Assembly: GCA_913775305.1 (NCBI GenBank)
Contig: CAJYIY010000069.1
Span: forward strand, 1-64,000
Source of the DNA: an uncultured Erwinia sp.
GTDB taxonomy: Bacteria; Pseudomonadota; Gammaproteobacteria; Enterobacterales; Enterobacteriaceae
Length of the DNA: 64,000 nt
Direction: 5' to 3'
Numbering within the stretch: the stretch's first letter is position 1; the number at the start of each line of letters is the position of its first letter. The notes below the pieces were generated by a model, which was given only the letters and a program-made list of their open reading frames with translations, searched no databases and had not been told where the DNA came from. Position numbers and translations under genes: made by a program. Shown piece after piece: positions 52,028-61,995 of this stretch.

Positions 52028-53125
52028 ATGTCGAAGAAATGGAAGATTAAGCTCGCAAACTTTTTCCTGGATCGCTATACCGCCAGATACGGTCGCCTGC
52101 AGGATAAATCCACTTTCGACAAGGATATTCATTTCGATAATATCGTTATTTATTCCACAACGGCTCTTGGCGATTTTATGTTTAACACGCCCGCTATTCG
52201 CGCCGTGCGTGAGCGTTATCCCGATGCGCATATCACGCTTGTTGCTCATGAAAAGAACCGGGAGCTGGTGGAAGGCGGGCGCGACTATAACCGCGTGGTT
52301 TACTGGAACAGTAAAATCAAAACGCTGGGCCCATTGTTGAAATCGTTACGGGAACATCAACCCGACCTTGCCCTCATCATGCACTCGCATCTTCCCTATG
52401 ACGTAATCAGTGCGGTGATGTCCGGGGCGAAATACATTATTCGCGACAATTACAGTTCGGGCATTAGCGGGCTGGAGAAATGGCTGACCAACTATGTGTT
52501 CCATTACTACGGGCACTTTGTTCGACGTAAGCTTGAGTTGGTGTCGATTCTGGGCTGTCGCAGTGACGATCCGACGATGGAAATCCCCGTACCCTACGCG
52601 CGCGCGGTGAAAAATCACGATCGGATTACCATTGGTTTTCAACTGGGGGCCTCGACGGAGTCACGCTGCTGGCCCGTGTCACATTATGTCACACTGGCTG
52701 AAATGCTGGTGGCCGCCTGGCCGAAGGTGAAAATTGTGCTGATTGGCGGCGGTACGGATACAGAAAGAGCGCAGCGATTTTTGCGCAGCGTGAGTGCAGC
52801 CACCGCAGAGCATGTTGACGATTGCATCGGTAAAACCGGTTTACAGCAGATGATGACGCTACTGGATGGATTCGATCTGCTGGTGACGGGGGATACAGGG
52901 CCACTGCACGTTGCGATTGCGCTGAAGGTCAAAACAGTCAGCCTGTTTGTTACTGCCGATCCGCGTTCTACCGGTCCTATTCAGGATCTTGCTCTGCATC
53001 GCATTATTCATCTTTCCCGTACCGGTTACACGATGCCGCTGGAAGCAGAAAGTCCAATGGGGGTAATCCAGCCACAGCGAGTCTATGATGAGGTTGTGGA
53101 GCACCTGCAGCTGGCTGGCCGATAA
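52028..53125 (+). CDS. GT9-family glycosyltransferase, unassigned
   Basis: 365-residue heptosyltransferase-family protein. NIVIYSTTALGDFMFNTPAIRAV is the N-terminal signature, GFQLGASTESRCWP the middle and VTGDTGPLHVAIALKVKTVSLF the C-terminal loop. It lacks the leading start typical of WaaC or WaaF because about 36 residues precede the domain. Co-transcribed with the wabN-like gene, one base away. Its acceptor is not known; it may add a branch heptose. Convergent with the GT2 gene six bases further. Confidence 0.9.
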   Translation: MSKKWKIKLANFFLDRYTARYGRLQDKSTFDKDIHFDNIVIYSTTALGDFMFNTPAIRAVRERYPDAHITLVAHEKNRELVEGGRDYNRVVYWNSKIKTLGPLLKSLREHQPDLALIMHSHLPYDVISAVMSGAKYIIRDNYSSGISGLEKWLTNYVFHYYGHFVRRKLELVSILGCRSDDPTMEIPVPYARAVKNHDRITIGFQLGASTESRCWPVSHYVTLAEMLVAAWPKVKIVLIGGGTDTERAQRFLRSVSAATAEHVDDCIGKTGLQQMMTLLDGFDLLVTGDTGPLHVAIALKVKTVSLFVTADPRSTGPIQDLALHRIIHLSRTGYTMPLEAESPMGVIQPQRVYDEVVEHLQLAGR

Positions 53126-53131
53126 CCCTTT

Positions 53132-54115
53132 TTATTTTTTTATCATCCAGCGAATTTTCGACAGCCAGGTATCGATATATGCGTATTGCATCTGCCGGAC
53201 CTTTTTTCTCGGGACGGCAGTACCATTACACAGTAATGCCGCCTGCCTGAATGCCACCTGAATTTTTTCCGGATAGAAGTAGTAGCCATAAAGCTTCCTG
53301 GACATGGCTTTCACTTCGTTAAAGCAGTTCAGTACCATCAGGGCGGCGAGCTGTTTTATCGCATTATCGTGGCTATGCTGTTTTGCAAAATTCAGCATTT
53401 TTTGCATGGCAAACAGCATATCTTCAATGTCTTTTTCTTTAACATTGCGGGTTATTCCCAGGCTGTTGTCGCGATAAAAATAGAGCTCGTGATTGATATG
53501 CCCGATCTTCCGGGTCTTGAAGTAGAAGAATGGCGTAAAGATCACATCTTCATAGCGGCGGCCCGGCTCAAAAGACTCCCCGATAAGCAGTGAGCGATGG
53601 AAAACCCTGTTCCAAAGATGCCACATTGATCGGCTGAAAAGCGGCGTCAGGCAGCTTATTCCCTGCGTAAAGTCGCTGGCGGAAAAAGCGGGTTCAGCGG
53701 GTGACAGGTCTTTGGGTGGAGTATCTTTAAATATGTGATATTTAAAATCTATCAGCTCATAACGACCGCTTCGTAGCAATGGGCGAAGCGTGCTCAGATA
53801 GTGATGACTGAGTAAATCATCGCCGTCCAGGAAGGTCACATATTGCCCGCTGGCATGCTGAAGTCCAACATTACGCGCGTTTGCAATGCCACCATTTTGT
53901 TGAGTAACAAAAGTAACGTGTGGGTGAGGATAGCGATCAAGCACCCGCTGCGCCACAGCGACCGAACGGTCCGTCGAACCATCATCAATCAGGACGATCT
54001 CAATATCATCATCAACTTGCCGCAATAATGATTCCAGGCTGTCACCAAGGAAGTCTTCATTATTGAAGAAAGGAATAATGATGCTGAGCAGGCGGGCGTT
54101 TTCAGTTTCACTCAT
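53132..54115 (-). CDS. GT2-family glycosyltransferase
   Basis: 327-residue inverting glycosyltransferase. LLSIIIPFFNNEDFLGDSL, VLIDDGSTDRS (about 41-51) and FLDGDDLLS (the DXD, about 94-102) define a GT-A fold. No membrane anchor is evident. Downstream of waaL with an eight-base overlap in the operon hldD-waaF-waaC-GT4-waaL-GT2. Probably adds an outer-core sugar; donor and acceptor unknown. Base composition is AT-richer than the housekeeping genes. Confidence 0.9.
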   Translation of the reverse strand: MSETENARLLSIIIPFFNNEDFLGDSLESLLRQVDDDIEIVLIDDGSTDRSVAVAQRVLDRYPHPHVTFVTQQNGGIANARNVGLQHASGQYVTFLDGDDLLSHHYLSTLRPLLRSGRYELIDFKYHIFKDTPPKDLSPAEPAFSASDFTQGISCLTPLFSRSMWHLWNRVFHRSLLIGESFEPGRRYEDVIFTPFFYFKTRKIGHINHELYFYRDNSLGITRNVKEKDIEDMLFAMQKMLNFAKQHSHDNAIKQLAALMVLNCFNEVKAMSRKLYGYYFYPEKIQVAFRQAALLCNGTAVPRKKVRQMQYAYIDTWLSKIRWMIKK

Positions 54116-55376
54116 TTGCTGGTTCCTGCGTGTTCTTCAGCGACAGCACACTGAATATAATTGCCAGCGAAAAGATAATGGTTGCCTCTGAGCTGAAGAA
54201 AAGGACGTCGCTCAGGCCATAGAAAATCATCGCGGCGCTGACGCCTAGCAGCATGGCATTGCGTTCAGGTCTGAAGGCGTGAACCAGCAGGGTCAGGTAG
54301 ATGGCGAGAAGTATGACAACGCCCCAGATACCTTTCAGCGAATAGGTTTCCAATACTTCATTGTGCATATGCACATTGAGATAGCGTTTTGCATTATATA
54401 ATTTGGGTTCTTCGGCGATAATCGCCAGTGCTTCTTTCGCCCGACTTTCGGCAGACTGCCCGAAGGGCGCATCATTACCGGTTCTGAGGGCGATAATTTG
54501 CATCCAGACCCGTGAGAAGATGGAGTTATCCGCTTTTGCCGTGTTAAGCATCACGAAGTTTCTCTGCGCATCCTCGATCCGTTTGGCAATTTTGTCTTTA
54601 AAAATAAAACCACAGGCCGCCAGTAATAGTGGAAGAAGTAAAATAATGGCGATCTTATGTCGATGAGAGATCACATTTTTTGTGGCAAGCACGGAAATCC
54701 CAAGCAGGAGTGGATATAACAGCATGGCTGCCCGAGTGCCCGTAAACACGATAGCGGCATAGCTGAACATAAACGCCAGTGCGTAAAATACCAATCGATG
54801 CCTTATTTTTAACATCAGGATGGACTGCATCATGATTAAGCTAATTGCCGTAAGGATGTAAGCTACAATCGTTGCGCGGTCAAAACCCAATTCAATACGT
54901 ATCAATTTCAACGCGATGCTTTGATAAAAAGCATAAAGGTTAATCACGATACCAGCGGCGATGCAAAAGTAGATGACCTTACGCTGAAGTTTCAGGCGTT
55001 CATTGAGGGCCAGTAGCAGCACAAAAGCGGTCGCGATAAAAAGCCTCGACATGTTCATATAAGAACGATAGATATTTATATAATCGCCAGGTTTTTTATA
55101 AGCAATCAGCCAAAAAATGGTGGAAAAAGATAATGTCAGGAAGAGTGCTGGCAAGATAAGATTTTTTTTATTCTGTGTATAAGACTTGAAGTTAAACAGG
55201 AAGCAAAAAAAAGCGAAGTAACCGCTGAGATAAAATAAATCACGCCCGACATCCGGCAAGAAAGGCAGCGTCAGCAGGCTGGTGGCGCAGCAGGTATAGG
55301 CCAGATAACTCCAGAGTGGTGACGGAGAAGGGGTTGTAAAAAATTCTTTGGCTATATTTCTCACATTATTTCTCAT
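54108..55376 (-). CDS. waaL: WaaL, O-antigen ligase
   Basis: Polytopic inner membrane protein of 422 residues with about 12 hydrophobic segments. It joins undecaprenyl-linked O-antigen to the lipid A core at the periplasmic face. The Wzy_C-type features are an Arg in AIVFTGTRAAMLLY and the periplasmic His motif NVHMHNEVLETYSLKGIWG. The frame opens at 55424, but the ATG at 55376 leaves a short 11-base overlap with the upstream GT4 gene and is preferred. WaaL sequences diverge strongly; identification rests on topology, motifs and locus. AT-rich like its neighbours. Confidence 0.9.
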   Translation of the reverse strand: MRNNVRNIAKEFFTTPSPSPLWSYLAYTCCATSLLTLPFLPDVGRDLFYLSGYFAFFCFLFNFKSYTQNKKNLILPALFLTLSFSTIFWLIAYKKPGDYINIYRSYMNMSRLFIATAFVLLLALNERLKLQRKVIYFCIAAGIVINLYAFYQSIALKLIRIELGFDRATIVAYILTAISLIMMQSILMLKIRHRLVFYALAFMFSYAAIVFTGTRAAMLLYPLLLGISVLATKNVISHRHKIAIILLLPLLLAACGFIFKDKIAKRIEDAQRNFVMLNTAKADNSIFSRVWMQIIALRTGNDAPFGQSAESRAKEALAIIAEEPKLYNAKRYLNVHMHNEVLETYSLKGIWGVVILLAIYLTLLVHAFRPERNAMLLGVSAAMIFYGLSDVLFFSSEATIIFSLAIIFSVLSLKNTQEPANE

Positions 55377-56535
55377 TTTTGTAATATTCAAGAGTGCTGT
55401 TAAAAACATCCTTGAATACTTCAAAGCTAAAGTTATCTAATGGGAACTGCTGTGCATTTCTGCTGAAGGATTCGTAGTGATTTTCGACCATCAATTTTTC
55501 GACAGCATTCGCACAGTCAATATGGGAAATCAGTTTTGCAGAAACCAGTTTGTCTTCAATGGGGTCATATACCTGGTGCGGAAAATCGACCTCAATCCCG
55601 GTAAGATTTTTATGCTGTTCAATGCTTACCGAAGGGACAATACCAATACCGCACACTCCTTCCTTAACGGCCTCTGGTTGTCCATCTACCATCGGAAATA
55701 CAACCGGAACGCCAAAATAAAGTGATTCCATACAGGATAGCCCGAAGGGCTCGGTGACAGGCGTGCTGAGATAAATATCCGTGCGGTTAAAGAAATCCGC
55801 AACATTATGTTGAAAACCGCTGAACGTTACTCGATCGCCCAGCTGCAGTCTTTCTGCCAGTGCCACGAATCGATCGCGATCCGGGCCCTTTCCGGCAATT
55901 TCCATCATCACATCATGACCGCGTGACAGCAGTTCTTTCAGCGTCAGTAATCCAACGCTGATGCCCTTCAGACTGACCAGACGTGATGCCGTGCCCAGAC
56001 GAACGGGGGAGCTCAGGTGGCGAGGGGCCGCGCTGATTTCGTCCGGGGTTTTAATACGGTTAATCACTACTTTGTGTGGGCACGGCAAATTGAAGCGGAG
56101 TTCCATCACCCGTTTCGAGGCATAAGAGGCTGAAATAACGCCATCAAGCATTGAGAAAAAACGTAACGTCTTGGCGTTTTTAGCATAGCGCCACGAACAG
56201 CCGTGATCGTAGTAAAGGAGCTTGCCGCGTTTGGGCTTAGCTGCCAGCCCCGGGATCAAATCCCAGACGATAATTACGTCAGCGTTGGCCCGATTGACCT
56301 TCCACTGCAGCAGATACTTTCGCAGAAACTGTGGGCAGCGCAGCGGTAGTCTGTCGATCAGACGCGTAGCAAAAGTAACTTTGTGCTGTGGCATCTGACG
56401 GGCGATCTCAGGGCCGACCTCGCGACTCACACAGATAATTTCATTACTGTCATCGCCTGCTTCATTAAGATACTGCAAAAAAAGGCGCTCGACGCCACCC
56501 ATTTTGCCCAGATTAATGATATGTAGTTTCTTCAT
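55366..56535 (-). CDS. GT4-family glycosyltransferase
   Basis: 389-residue retaining glycosyltransferase. KLHIINLGKMGGVERLFLQYL begins the protein, GTASRLVSLKGISVGLL lies near 200, and TEPFGLSCMESLYFGVPVV holds the EX7E motif. The start at 56535 (MKKLHIIN) overlaps the waaC TGA in ATGA; nine further codons are open upstream. It lies between waaC and waaL in the hldD operon and probably builds the outer core. Exact sugar unknown. Confidence 0.9.
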   Translation of the reverse strand: MKKLHIINLGKMGGVERLFLQYLNEAGDDSNEIICVSREVGPEIARQMPQHKVTFATRLIDRLPLRCPQFLRKYLLQWKVNRANADVIIVWDLIPGLAAKPKRGKLLYYDHGCSWRYAKNAKTLRFFSMLDGVISASYASKRVMELRFNLPCPHKVVINRIKTPDEISAAPRHLSSPVRLGTASRLVSLKGISVGLLTLKELLSRGHDVMMEIAGKGPDRDRFVALAERLQLGDRVTFSGFQHNVADFFNRTDIYLSTPVTEPFGLSCMESLYFGVPVVFPMVDGQPEAVKEGVCGIGIVPSVSIEQHKNLTGIEVDFPHQVYDPIEDKLVSAKLISHIDCANAVEKLMVENHYESFSRNAQQFPLDNFSFEVFKDVFNSTLEYYKNEK

Positions 56536-57497
56536 GAAATGACCTTGCTCAATGCTTCGCACACGCGCGCGGCGCTCAACGAATCCATATTTTTATCCTG
56601 AGCAATCAGGGCAAACTGATTCTTGCCGTAACCGCCAATCAGCCCAGGATCGGTTGGGCCATAAAGCGTGATATTCGGGCGGTCCAGCGCGGCGGTTAAG
56701 TGGCTCAGCCCGGTATCGACTGACACCACTGCCCGAGCGCCAGCCAGCGTCCGGGCAACCTGCTCAAGCGTGAGCTTCGGCAGCACATCAACGAAATCAA
56801 ATCCTTCAGCCAGGCGGATAGCACGCTGATGCTCGTGCTCGGCGCCCCAGGGAAGTTTTACACGTAATCCTGTCGGCTGTATTAAATTGATCAGTTCACG
56901 CCAGTGGTTTTCCGGCCAGTGCTTATTGTCGCGGGTGGTGGCGTGCAGAAACACCAGGTACCGACCGGCATCTTCCGGCAGCTCGTGAATAAAGTGCCGG
57001 GCAATCGCGTAGTCACCCGTGGTTTCCGGCAGCGTGTAGCCCAGGCTCCTGGCGAACAGTTCTCGCGTACGCTGTACGGCGTGCTGCTGCTTGTTGATCG
57101 GATGACGACGGTCATACCACCAGCTGGCGAAGGGTTCGCGCGCGCTGCGACTGTCTGCCCCGTGCTTGACGCCCTTTGCCAGGCGAGTCACCAGAGCCGC
57201 ACTTTTAATCAGTCCCTGTGCATCCAGGACCACATCGTACTCTCGTGACTGTAGCTCTCGCTTAAACGCAACGCGCTCTTCGCGGTTCTGGCTGCCAAAC
57301 CAGTGTTTACGCCAGCGGCGAATGGCCACCGGCAGTACATGATCCACGGCAGGATGCCAGGAAGGGATCTGAGCAAAGCCCTCTTCAACGACCCAATCAA
57401 AACGAATTCCGGGAATAGCCTGCATTGCATCCGTTAATGCGGGTAGCGAGTGCAATACATCTCCCATTGAGGAGGTTTTAATAATCAGAACCCGCAT
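56532..57497 (-). CDS. waaC: WaaC, heptosyltransferase I
   Basis: Adds the first L-glycero-D-manno-heptose to Kdo2-lipid A. 321 residues (319 in E. coli). RVLIIKTSSMGDVLHSLPALTDA is the N-terminal motif; FLHATTRDNKHWPE and SVDTGLSHLTAALDRPNITLYGPTDPGLIGGYG fit the donor-binding half. Begins immediately after the waaF stop with no gap, and overlaps the following GT4 gene by four bases. Confidence 0.98.
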   Translation of the reverse strand: MRVLIIKTSSMGDVLHSLPALTDAMQAIPGIRFDWVVEEGFAQIPSWHPAVDHVLPVAIRRWRKHWFGSQNREERVAFKRELQSREYDVVLDAQGLIKSAALVTRLAKGVKHGADSRSAREPFASWWYDRRHPINKQQHAVQRTRELFARSLGYTLPETTGDYAIARHFIHELPEDAGRYLVFLHATTRDNKHWPENHWRELINLIQPTGLRVKLPWGAEHEHQRAIRLAEGFDFVDVLPKLTLEQVARTLAGARAVVSVDTGLSHLTAALDRPNITLYGPTDPGLIGGYGKNQFALIAQDKNMDSLSAARVCEALSKVIS

Positions 57498-58544
57498 TCA
57501 AACTCCTGGAGTAGGGCAAAGCGTTTCCAGCTCGGCGATAACGCGTGCTGGAGTAATATCAATCAGACTCTGGTGATAACCCTCAGCGGCATCACCCTTA
57601 CGCACTTTATGATAGCCTTCGATCAGACGTATCACCTTCGCCTTGTCGGACAGCGGTGGCGTGAAGTCAGGGCTGCTTGGGCCGTACAGCGCCACCAGCG
57701 GGCGATCGAGCGCCGCCGCAATGTGCATCAGTCCTGAATCATTGCTTACCACAGCGTGGCAGCAGGCGAGCAGGATCACCGCCTGTTCCAGCTGGGTCTC
57801 TCCGGCAAGATTGCGGCAGTGCTGTCGGCGGGTTTCGCCTACCGCGGCAAGGATTTGTTCACCGGTTTCATGGTCTTTGGCCGATCCGAACAGCGCCACC
57901 TGATAGCCCTGGTCAATCAGATGCTGTGCCAGCGCGGCATAGTGATAGTGTGGCCAGCGTTTTGCCGGGCCAAATTCCGCGCCGGGGCAGAAGCCAATCA
58001 CTGGTCGGTCAGCAGCAAGGTTAAAGGCGACAGCCGTTGCCTGTTTTTCCGCTTCCTGTACTGACAACCTCGGCCGCAGCAGCGGCTGGGGCAGGTCGTC
58101 CGCGCTGACGATACGCGATTTTGGGTACGCCAGTGCAACGTAACGCTGCACCATCAGCGGAAAAGCGGCTTTGTCCAGCGTGCGGATATCATTCAGCAAG
58201 CCGTAGCGCATCTCTCCGCGCCAGCCGGTGCGGCGTGGGATAGCGGCAAAGAAAGGAATCAGCGCAGATTTAAACGAGTTGGGCAGCACAAAGGCGCGAT
58301 CGTAGCCTTTATCGCGCAGCGTTTTACCGAGCCGACGGCGTTCACCAATCGCCAGTGCGCCGTGGCCCAGCGGCATTGCCAGCGCGTCGTTAACTTCCGG
58401 CATGCGCGACAGCAAAGGCCGACACCAGGCCGGAGCCATCACATCAATCGTCGCTTCCGGGTGTTCGGCCTTCAGCGTGCGATACAGGCTCTGCGACATC
58501 ATCATGTCGCCGACCCACGATGGGCCAATAACCAGAATTTTCAT
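57498..58544 (-). CDS. waaF: WaaF, heptosyltransferase II
   Basis: Adds heptose II to heptose I. 348 residues as in E. coli. KILVIGPSWVGDMMMSQSLYRTL is the N-terminal signature; GFCPGAEFGPAKRWPHYHYA and SNDSGLMHIAAALDRPLVALYGPSSP are conserved. Follows hldD by 16 bp and abuts waaC. Confidence 0.98.
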   Translation of the reverse strand: MKILVIGPSWVGDMMMSQSLYRTLKAEHPEATIDVMAPAWCRPLLSRMPEVNDALAMPLGHGALAIGERRRLGKTLRDKGYDRAFVLPNSFKSALIPFFAAIPRRTGWRGEMRYGLLNDIRTLDKAAFPLMVQRYVALAYPKSRIVSADDLPQPLLRPRLSVQEAEKQATAVAFNLAADRPVIGFCPGAEFGPAKRWPHYHYAALAQHLIDQGYQVALFGSAKDHETGEQILAAVGETRRQHCRNLAGETQLEQAVILLACCHAVVSNDSGLMHIAAALDRPLVALYGPSSPDFTPPLSDKAKVIRLIEGYHKVRKGDAAEGYHQSLIDITPARVIAELETLCPTPGV

Positions 58545-58560
58545 TGCCTGCCCCGCTCCG

Positions 58561-59493
58561 TTAACCTTTACGGTTCAGCCACGCCATGTACTCTGCCACC
58601 CCTTCGGCGACGGTTTTGAACGGCTTATCGTAGCCCGCGGCGCGCAGCCGGGTCTGGTCGGCAAGGGTAAACGCCTGATAGCGGCCTTTCAGATTTTCCG
58701 GGAACGGAATGTATTCAATTTCGCCCTGCTGGTGATATTTCAGCGCCGCATCGGCCACTTCCTGGAAAGATTCTGCACGGCCGGTACCGCAGTTAAAGAT
58801 GCCGGAAACGCTGTTTTCCCAGAACCAAAGATTAACGGCGGCAACGTCTTCCACATAGATAAAGTCGCGCTTAAACCCATCGCTTCCTTCGAAGAGTTTC
58901 GGGTTCTCACCGTTTTTCAGCTGGGTATTCAGATGGTATGCCACGCTGGCCATGCTGCCTTTGTGACCTTCACGTGGCCCGTAGACGTTGAAGTAGCGGA
59001 AACCGCAAACCTGGGACTGCGCTTCAGGCAGAATGCGGCGAACATAATGGTCAAACAGCATCTTGGAGTAGCCATAAACGTTCAGCGGCTCTTCAAACTG
59101 ACGCTCTTCGATAAAGTCGGCGTTACGGCCACCGTAGGTCGCTGCGGAAGAGGCATACAGGAACGGAATATCATGCTCAAGGCAGTAATGCAGCAGCTCC
59201 TTGGAGTACTGATAGTTGTTATCCATCATGTATTTGCCGTCCCACTCGGTGGTGGAAGAGCAGGCGCCTTCGTGGAAGACGGCTTCAACGTCGCCAAAAT
59301 CTTCATCAGCCAGAATTGCAATCAGGAAGTCTTCTTTATCCATGTAGTCGGCGACATCTAAATCCACCAGGTTGGCGAATTTGGTACCGTCTTTCAGATT
59401 GTCGACTACAAGAATGTCAGTATGGCCCTTATCATTCAGCGCCTTAATAATATTGCTTCCAATAAATCCAGCGCCGCCGGTGACGATAATCAT
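58561..59493 (-). CDS. hldD: HldD (RfaD/GmhD), ADP-glyceromanno-heptose 6-epimerase
   Basis: Makes ADP-L-glycero-D-manno-heptose, the donor for WaaC, WaaF and WaaQ. SDR fold: NADP loop [13 protein letters not shown], catalytic YGYSK with the Tyr and Lys (about 140-144), SSAATYGG. 310 residues from the ATG at 59493, the E. coli length. The upstream ATG at 59499 would add two residues and is only three bases from AAAGG. First gene of hldD-waaF-waaC. A hairpin (59516-59534) lies just upstream in the leader. Diverges from kbl. Confidence 0.98.
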   Translation of the reverse strand: MIIVTGGAGFIGSNIIKALNDKGHTDILVVDNLKDGTKFANLVDLDVADYMDKEDFLIAILADEDFGDVEAVFHEGACSSTTEWDGKYMMDNNYQYSKELLHYCLEHDIPFLYASSAATYGGRNADFIEERQFEEPLNVYGYSKMLFDHYVRRILPEAQSQVCGFRYFNVYGPREGHKGSMASVAYHLNTQLKNGENPKLFEGSDGFKRDFIYVEDVAAVNLWFWENSVSGIFNCGTGRAESFQEVADAALKYHQQGEIEYIPFPENLKGRYQAFTLADQTRLRAAGYDKPFKTVAEGVAEYMAWLNRKG

Positions 59494-59515
59494 GAGCATT
59501 AACCTTTACAGTGGG

Positions 59516-59534
59516 GTGGAGCAGGAGGCTCCAC
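59516..59534. repeat. Inverted repeat in the hldD leader
   Basis: GTGGAGC-AGGAG-GCTCCAC, a perfect seven-base stem 23-41 bases before the hldD start codon. Could be an mRNA hairpin or operator; no function assigned. Confidence 0.5.
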
Positions 59535-59720
59535 GCGCTAATAGCATTATCATAACATCTCAACGCGCGACAGACAGCCAGACGAGTCCGTAACCCGCCC
59601 TGTTACTGAAATTATTCCGTGAGATGTGCTGCAATATTGATATCTTGCACCATGTATGTCCGTCATTGTGTTGTATTTTCAGTGAACAGTATCGCTGAAG
59701 AAAGTTGATGAGGGATAAAC

Positions 59721-60929
59721 ATGAAGGATGTTTTTTATCAGCAGGTTAAGCAGCAGTTGCTGAATGCGGAGCGTGACGGGCTGTTTAAACACGAGCGCGA
59801 GATAGCGGGCGCACAGCAGGCGGCAATCCGACTGGCTGATGGCAGCGAGCTGCTGAACCTCTGCGCCAATAACTATCTCGGGCTGGCTAACCATCCCTCC
59901 CTGATTGCTGCCGCAAAATCAGGGATGGATACATACGGATTCGGCATGGCCTCGGTGCGGTTTATCTGCGGGACTCAGGACAGCCATCGCCAGCTTGAAC
60001 AGCAGCTGGCGAACTTTCTCGGCATGGAAGACAGCATCCTTTATTCCTCCTGCTTTGATGCTAACGGCGGCCTGTTTGAAACCCTGCTGGGCGCGGAGGA
60101 TGCAGTGATCTCCGATGCCTTGAATCACGCCTCTATTATTGACGGGATCCGCCTGTGTAAAGCGAAGCGCTACCGCTACGCCAATAATGATATGGCGGAG
60201 CTGGAATCCTGCCTGAAACGGGCTCGGGAAGAGGGCGCACGCCATATTCTTATCGCGACCGACGGCGTGTTCTCAATGGATGGTGTGATAGCCAATCTGG
60301 CAGGGATCTGCGATCTTGCCGATCGCTTTCAGGCGTTGGTCATGATGGATGACTCTCACGCGGTAGGTTTTGTGGGTGAGACGGGGCGCGGCAGCCACGA
60401 ATACTGTGGCGTTATGGGCCGGGTGGATATTATCACCGGCACATTGGGCAAAGCGCTTGGGGGGGCGTCCGGCGGCTACACCGCAGCCAAAAAAGAGGTG
60501 GTGGAGTGGCTGCGCCAGCGATCGCGTCCCTATCTGTTTTCCAACTCGCTTGCGCCCTCGATTGTGGCGGCATCATTACAGGTGCTTTCCATGCTGGCGG
60601 AAGGCAACGGGCTGCGGCAGCGGCTGTGGAATAACGTGAACTATTTTCGATCTGCGATGCAGGCCGCAGGGTTTACCCTGGCCGGAGCCAATCACGCCAT
60701 TATTCCGGTGATGCTGGGCGATGCGCGGCTGGCGCAGACATTTGCCAGCCTGCTGCAACAGGAGGGGATCTTCGTCACTGGCTTCTTCTATCCGGTTGTG
60801 CCTCAGGGAAAAGCACGTATCCGCACCCAGATTTCTGCTGCTCACACGCAGCCGCAGCTGGAACGCGCGGTGGCGGCTTTTACCCGAATCGGCCAGCAGC
60901 TGGGCGTAATCGCCCACAGGGAGGCGTAA
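59721..60929 (+). CDS. kbl: Glycine C-acetyltransferase (2-amino-3-ketobutyrate CoA ligase)
   Basis: PLP enzyme splitting 2-amino-3-ketobutyrate with CoA into glycine and acetyl-CoA, in threonine breakdown with Tdh. The PLP lysine is in [14 protein letters not shown] (about 245), and [11 protein letters not shown] and [12 protein letters not shown] are conserved. 402 residues (398 in E. coli). GAGGGAT lies before the ATG. Its TAA overlaps the tdh ATG (TAATG). Confidence 0.98.
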   Translation: MKDVFYQQVKQQLLNAERDGLFKHEREIAGAQQAAIRLADGSELLNLCANNYLGLANHPSLIAAAKSGMDTYGFGMASVRFICGTQDSHRQLEQQLANFLGMEDSILYSSCFDANGGLFETLLGAEDAVISDALNHASIIDGIRLCKAKRYRYANNDMAELESCLKRAREEGARHILIATDGVFSMDGVIANLAGICDLADRFQALVMMDDSHAVGFVGETGRGSHEYCGVMGRVDIITGTLGKALGGASGGYTAAKKEVVEWLRQRSRPYLFSNSLAPSIVAASLQVLSMLAEGNGLRQRLWNNVNYFRSAMQAAGFTLAGANHAIIPVMLGDARLAQTFASLLQQEGIFVTGFFYPVVPQGKARIRTQISAAHTQPQLERAVAAFTRIGQQLGVIAHREA

Positions 60930-61960
60930 TGAAAGCACTTGCCAAACTGCACGCCCGCCCCGGCATCTGGATGATCAACGATGCACCAATACCCGAACCG
61001 GGCCACAACGATGTGTTAATCAAAATCCGTAAGACGGCGATCTGCGGCACCGACGTTCACATCTATAACTGGGATGCCTGGTCGCAGAAAACCATTCCGG
61101 TACCGATGATCACTGGCCATGAATACGTCGGAGAGGTGGTGGCGGTGGGCCAGGAGGTGGTTGGTTTCCATCCCGGCGACAGGGTATCCGGTGAGGGCCA
61201 TATTACCTGTGGCCACTGCCGTAACTGTCGGGGAGGACGCACCCACCTGTGCCGTAATGCGATTGGCGTTGGCGTTAATCGGCAGGGCTGCTTTGCGGAA
61301 TACCTGTCCATTCCGGCGGTCAACGCTTTTAAAATACCCGATAATATTTCGGACGATCTGGCGGCCATCTTCGATCCCTTCGGCAATGCGGTTCACACCG
61401 CGCTCTCTTTCGACCTTGTCGGCGAGGATGTCTTGATTACCGGTGCGGGGCCGATTGGCATTATGGCGGCGGCAATCTGTCGACACGTTGGCGCGCGGCA
61501 CGTGGTGATTACCGATGTTAATGACTACCGGCTGGCGCTGGCGCAAAAAATGGGTGTGACCCGGGCAGTCAACGTCAGTCGGGACGATCTGAAGTCGGTG
61601 ATGGGTGAGCTGGGAATGACCGAAGGCTTTGATGTCGGGCTGGAGATGTCGGGCGTATCCGCGGCGTTTCGTTCCATGCTGAGCGTTATGAACCACGGGG
61701 GACGGATTGCCATGCTGGGTATACCCTCAGAGGAGATGGCCATCGACTGGAATCAGGTAATCTTCAAGGGTCTGTTTATCAAGGGTATTTATGGTCGCGA
61801 GATGTTTGAAACCTGGTACAAAATGGTGGCGCTGCTGCAGTCCGGGCTGGATTTATCACCGATTATCACCCATCGCTTTGATATCGATGATTTCCAGCGG
61901 GGATTCGATGAAATGCGCTCCGGTCATTCGGGCAAGGTGATCCTTAACTGGCCGTCTTAA
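60929..61960 (+). CDS. tdh: L-threonine 3-dehydrogenase
   Basis: Zinc-dependent NAD dehydrogenase oxidising threonine to 2-amino-3-ketobutyrate, which Kbl cleaves. The catalytic zinc Cys is in [10 protein letters not shown] (about 38), with GHEYVGEV following. The structural zinc site has four cysteines in [15 protein letters not shown]. The Rossmann loop is [13 protein letters not shown]. 343 residues (341 in E. coli). Coupled to kbl by a one-base overlap; convergent with yibQ. Confidence 0.98.
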   Translation: MKALAKLHARPGIWMINDAPIPEPGHNDVLIKIRKTAICGTDVHIYNWDAWSQKTIPVPMITGHEYVGEVVAVGQEVVGFHPGDRVSGEGHITCGHCRNCRGGRTHLCRNAIGVGVNRQGCFAEYLSIPAVNAFKIPDNISDDLAAIFDPFGNAVHTALSFDLVGEDVLITGAGPIGIMAAAICRHVGARHVVITDVNDYRLALAQKMGVTRAVNVSRDDLKSVMGELGMTEGFDVGLEMSGVSAAFRSMLSVMNHGGRIAMLGIPSEEMAIDWNQVIFKGLFIKGIYGREMFETWYKMVALLQSGLDLSPIITHRFDIDDFQRGFDEMRSGHSGKVILNWPS

Positions 61961-61964
61961 AACG

Positions 61965-61990
61965 TTGCCGCCAGCAGGTGCTGGCGGCAA
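61965..61990. terminator. Hairpin between tdh and yibQ
   Basis: TTGCCGCCAGCA-GG-TGCTGGCGGCAA, a perfect twelve-base stem between convergent genes. The T tract is short on both sides; likely a bidirectional terminator or 3' stabiliser. Confidence 0.5.
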
Positions 61991-61995
61991 ATGGA

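Noticed and set aside
58402..59361. 319-codon plus-strand frame opposite waaF and hldD
   Set aside because: Spans two certain genes on the other strand and reads as their mirror image; a product of GC-rich codon structure.
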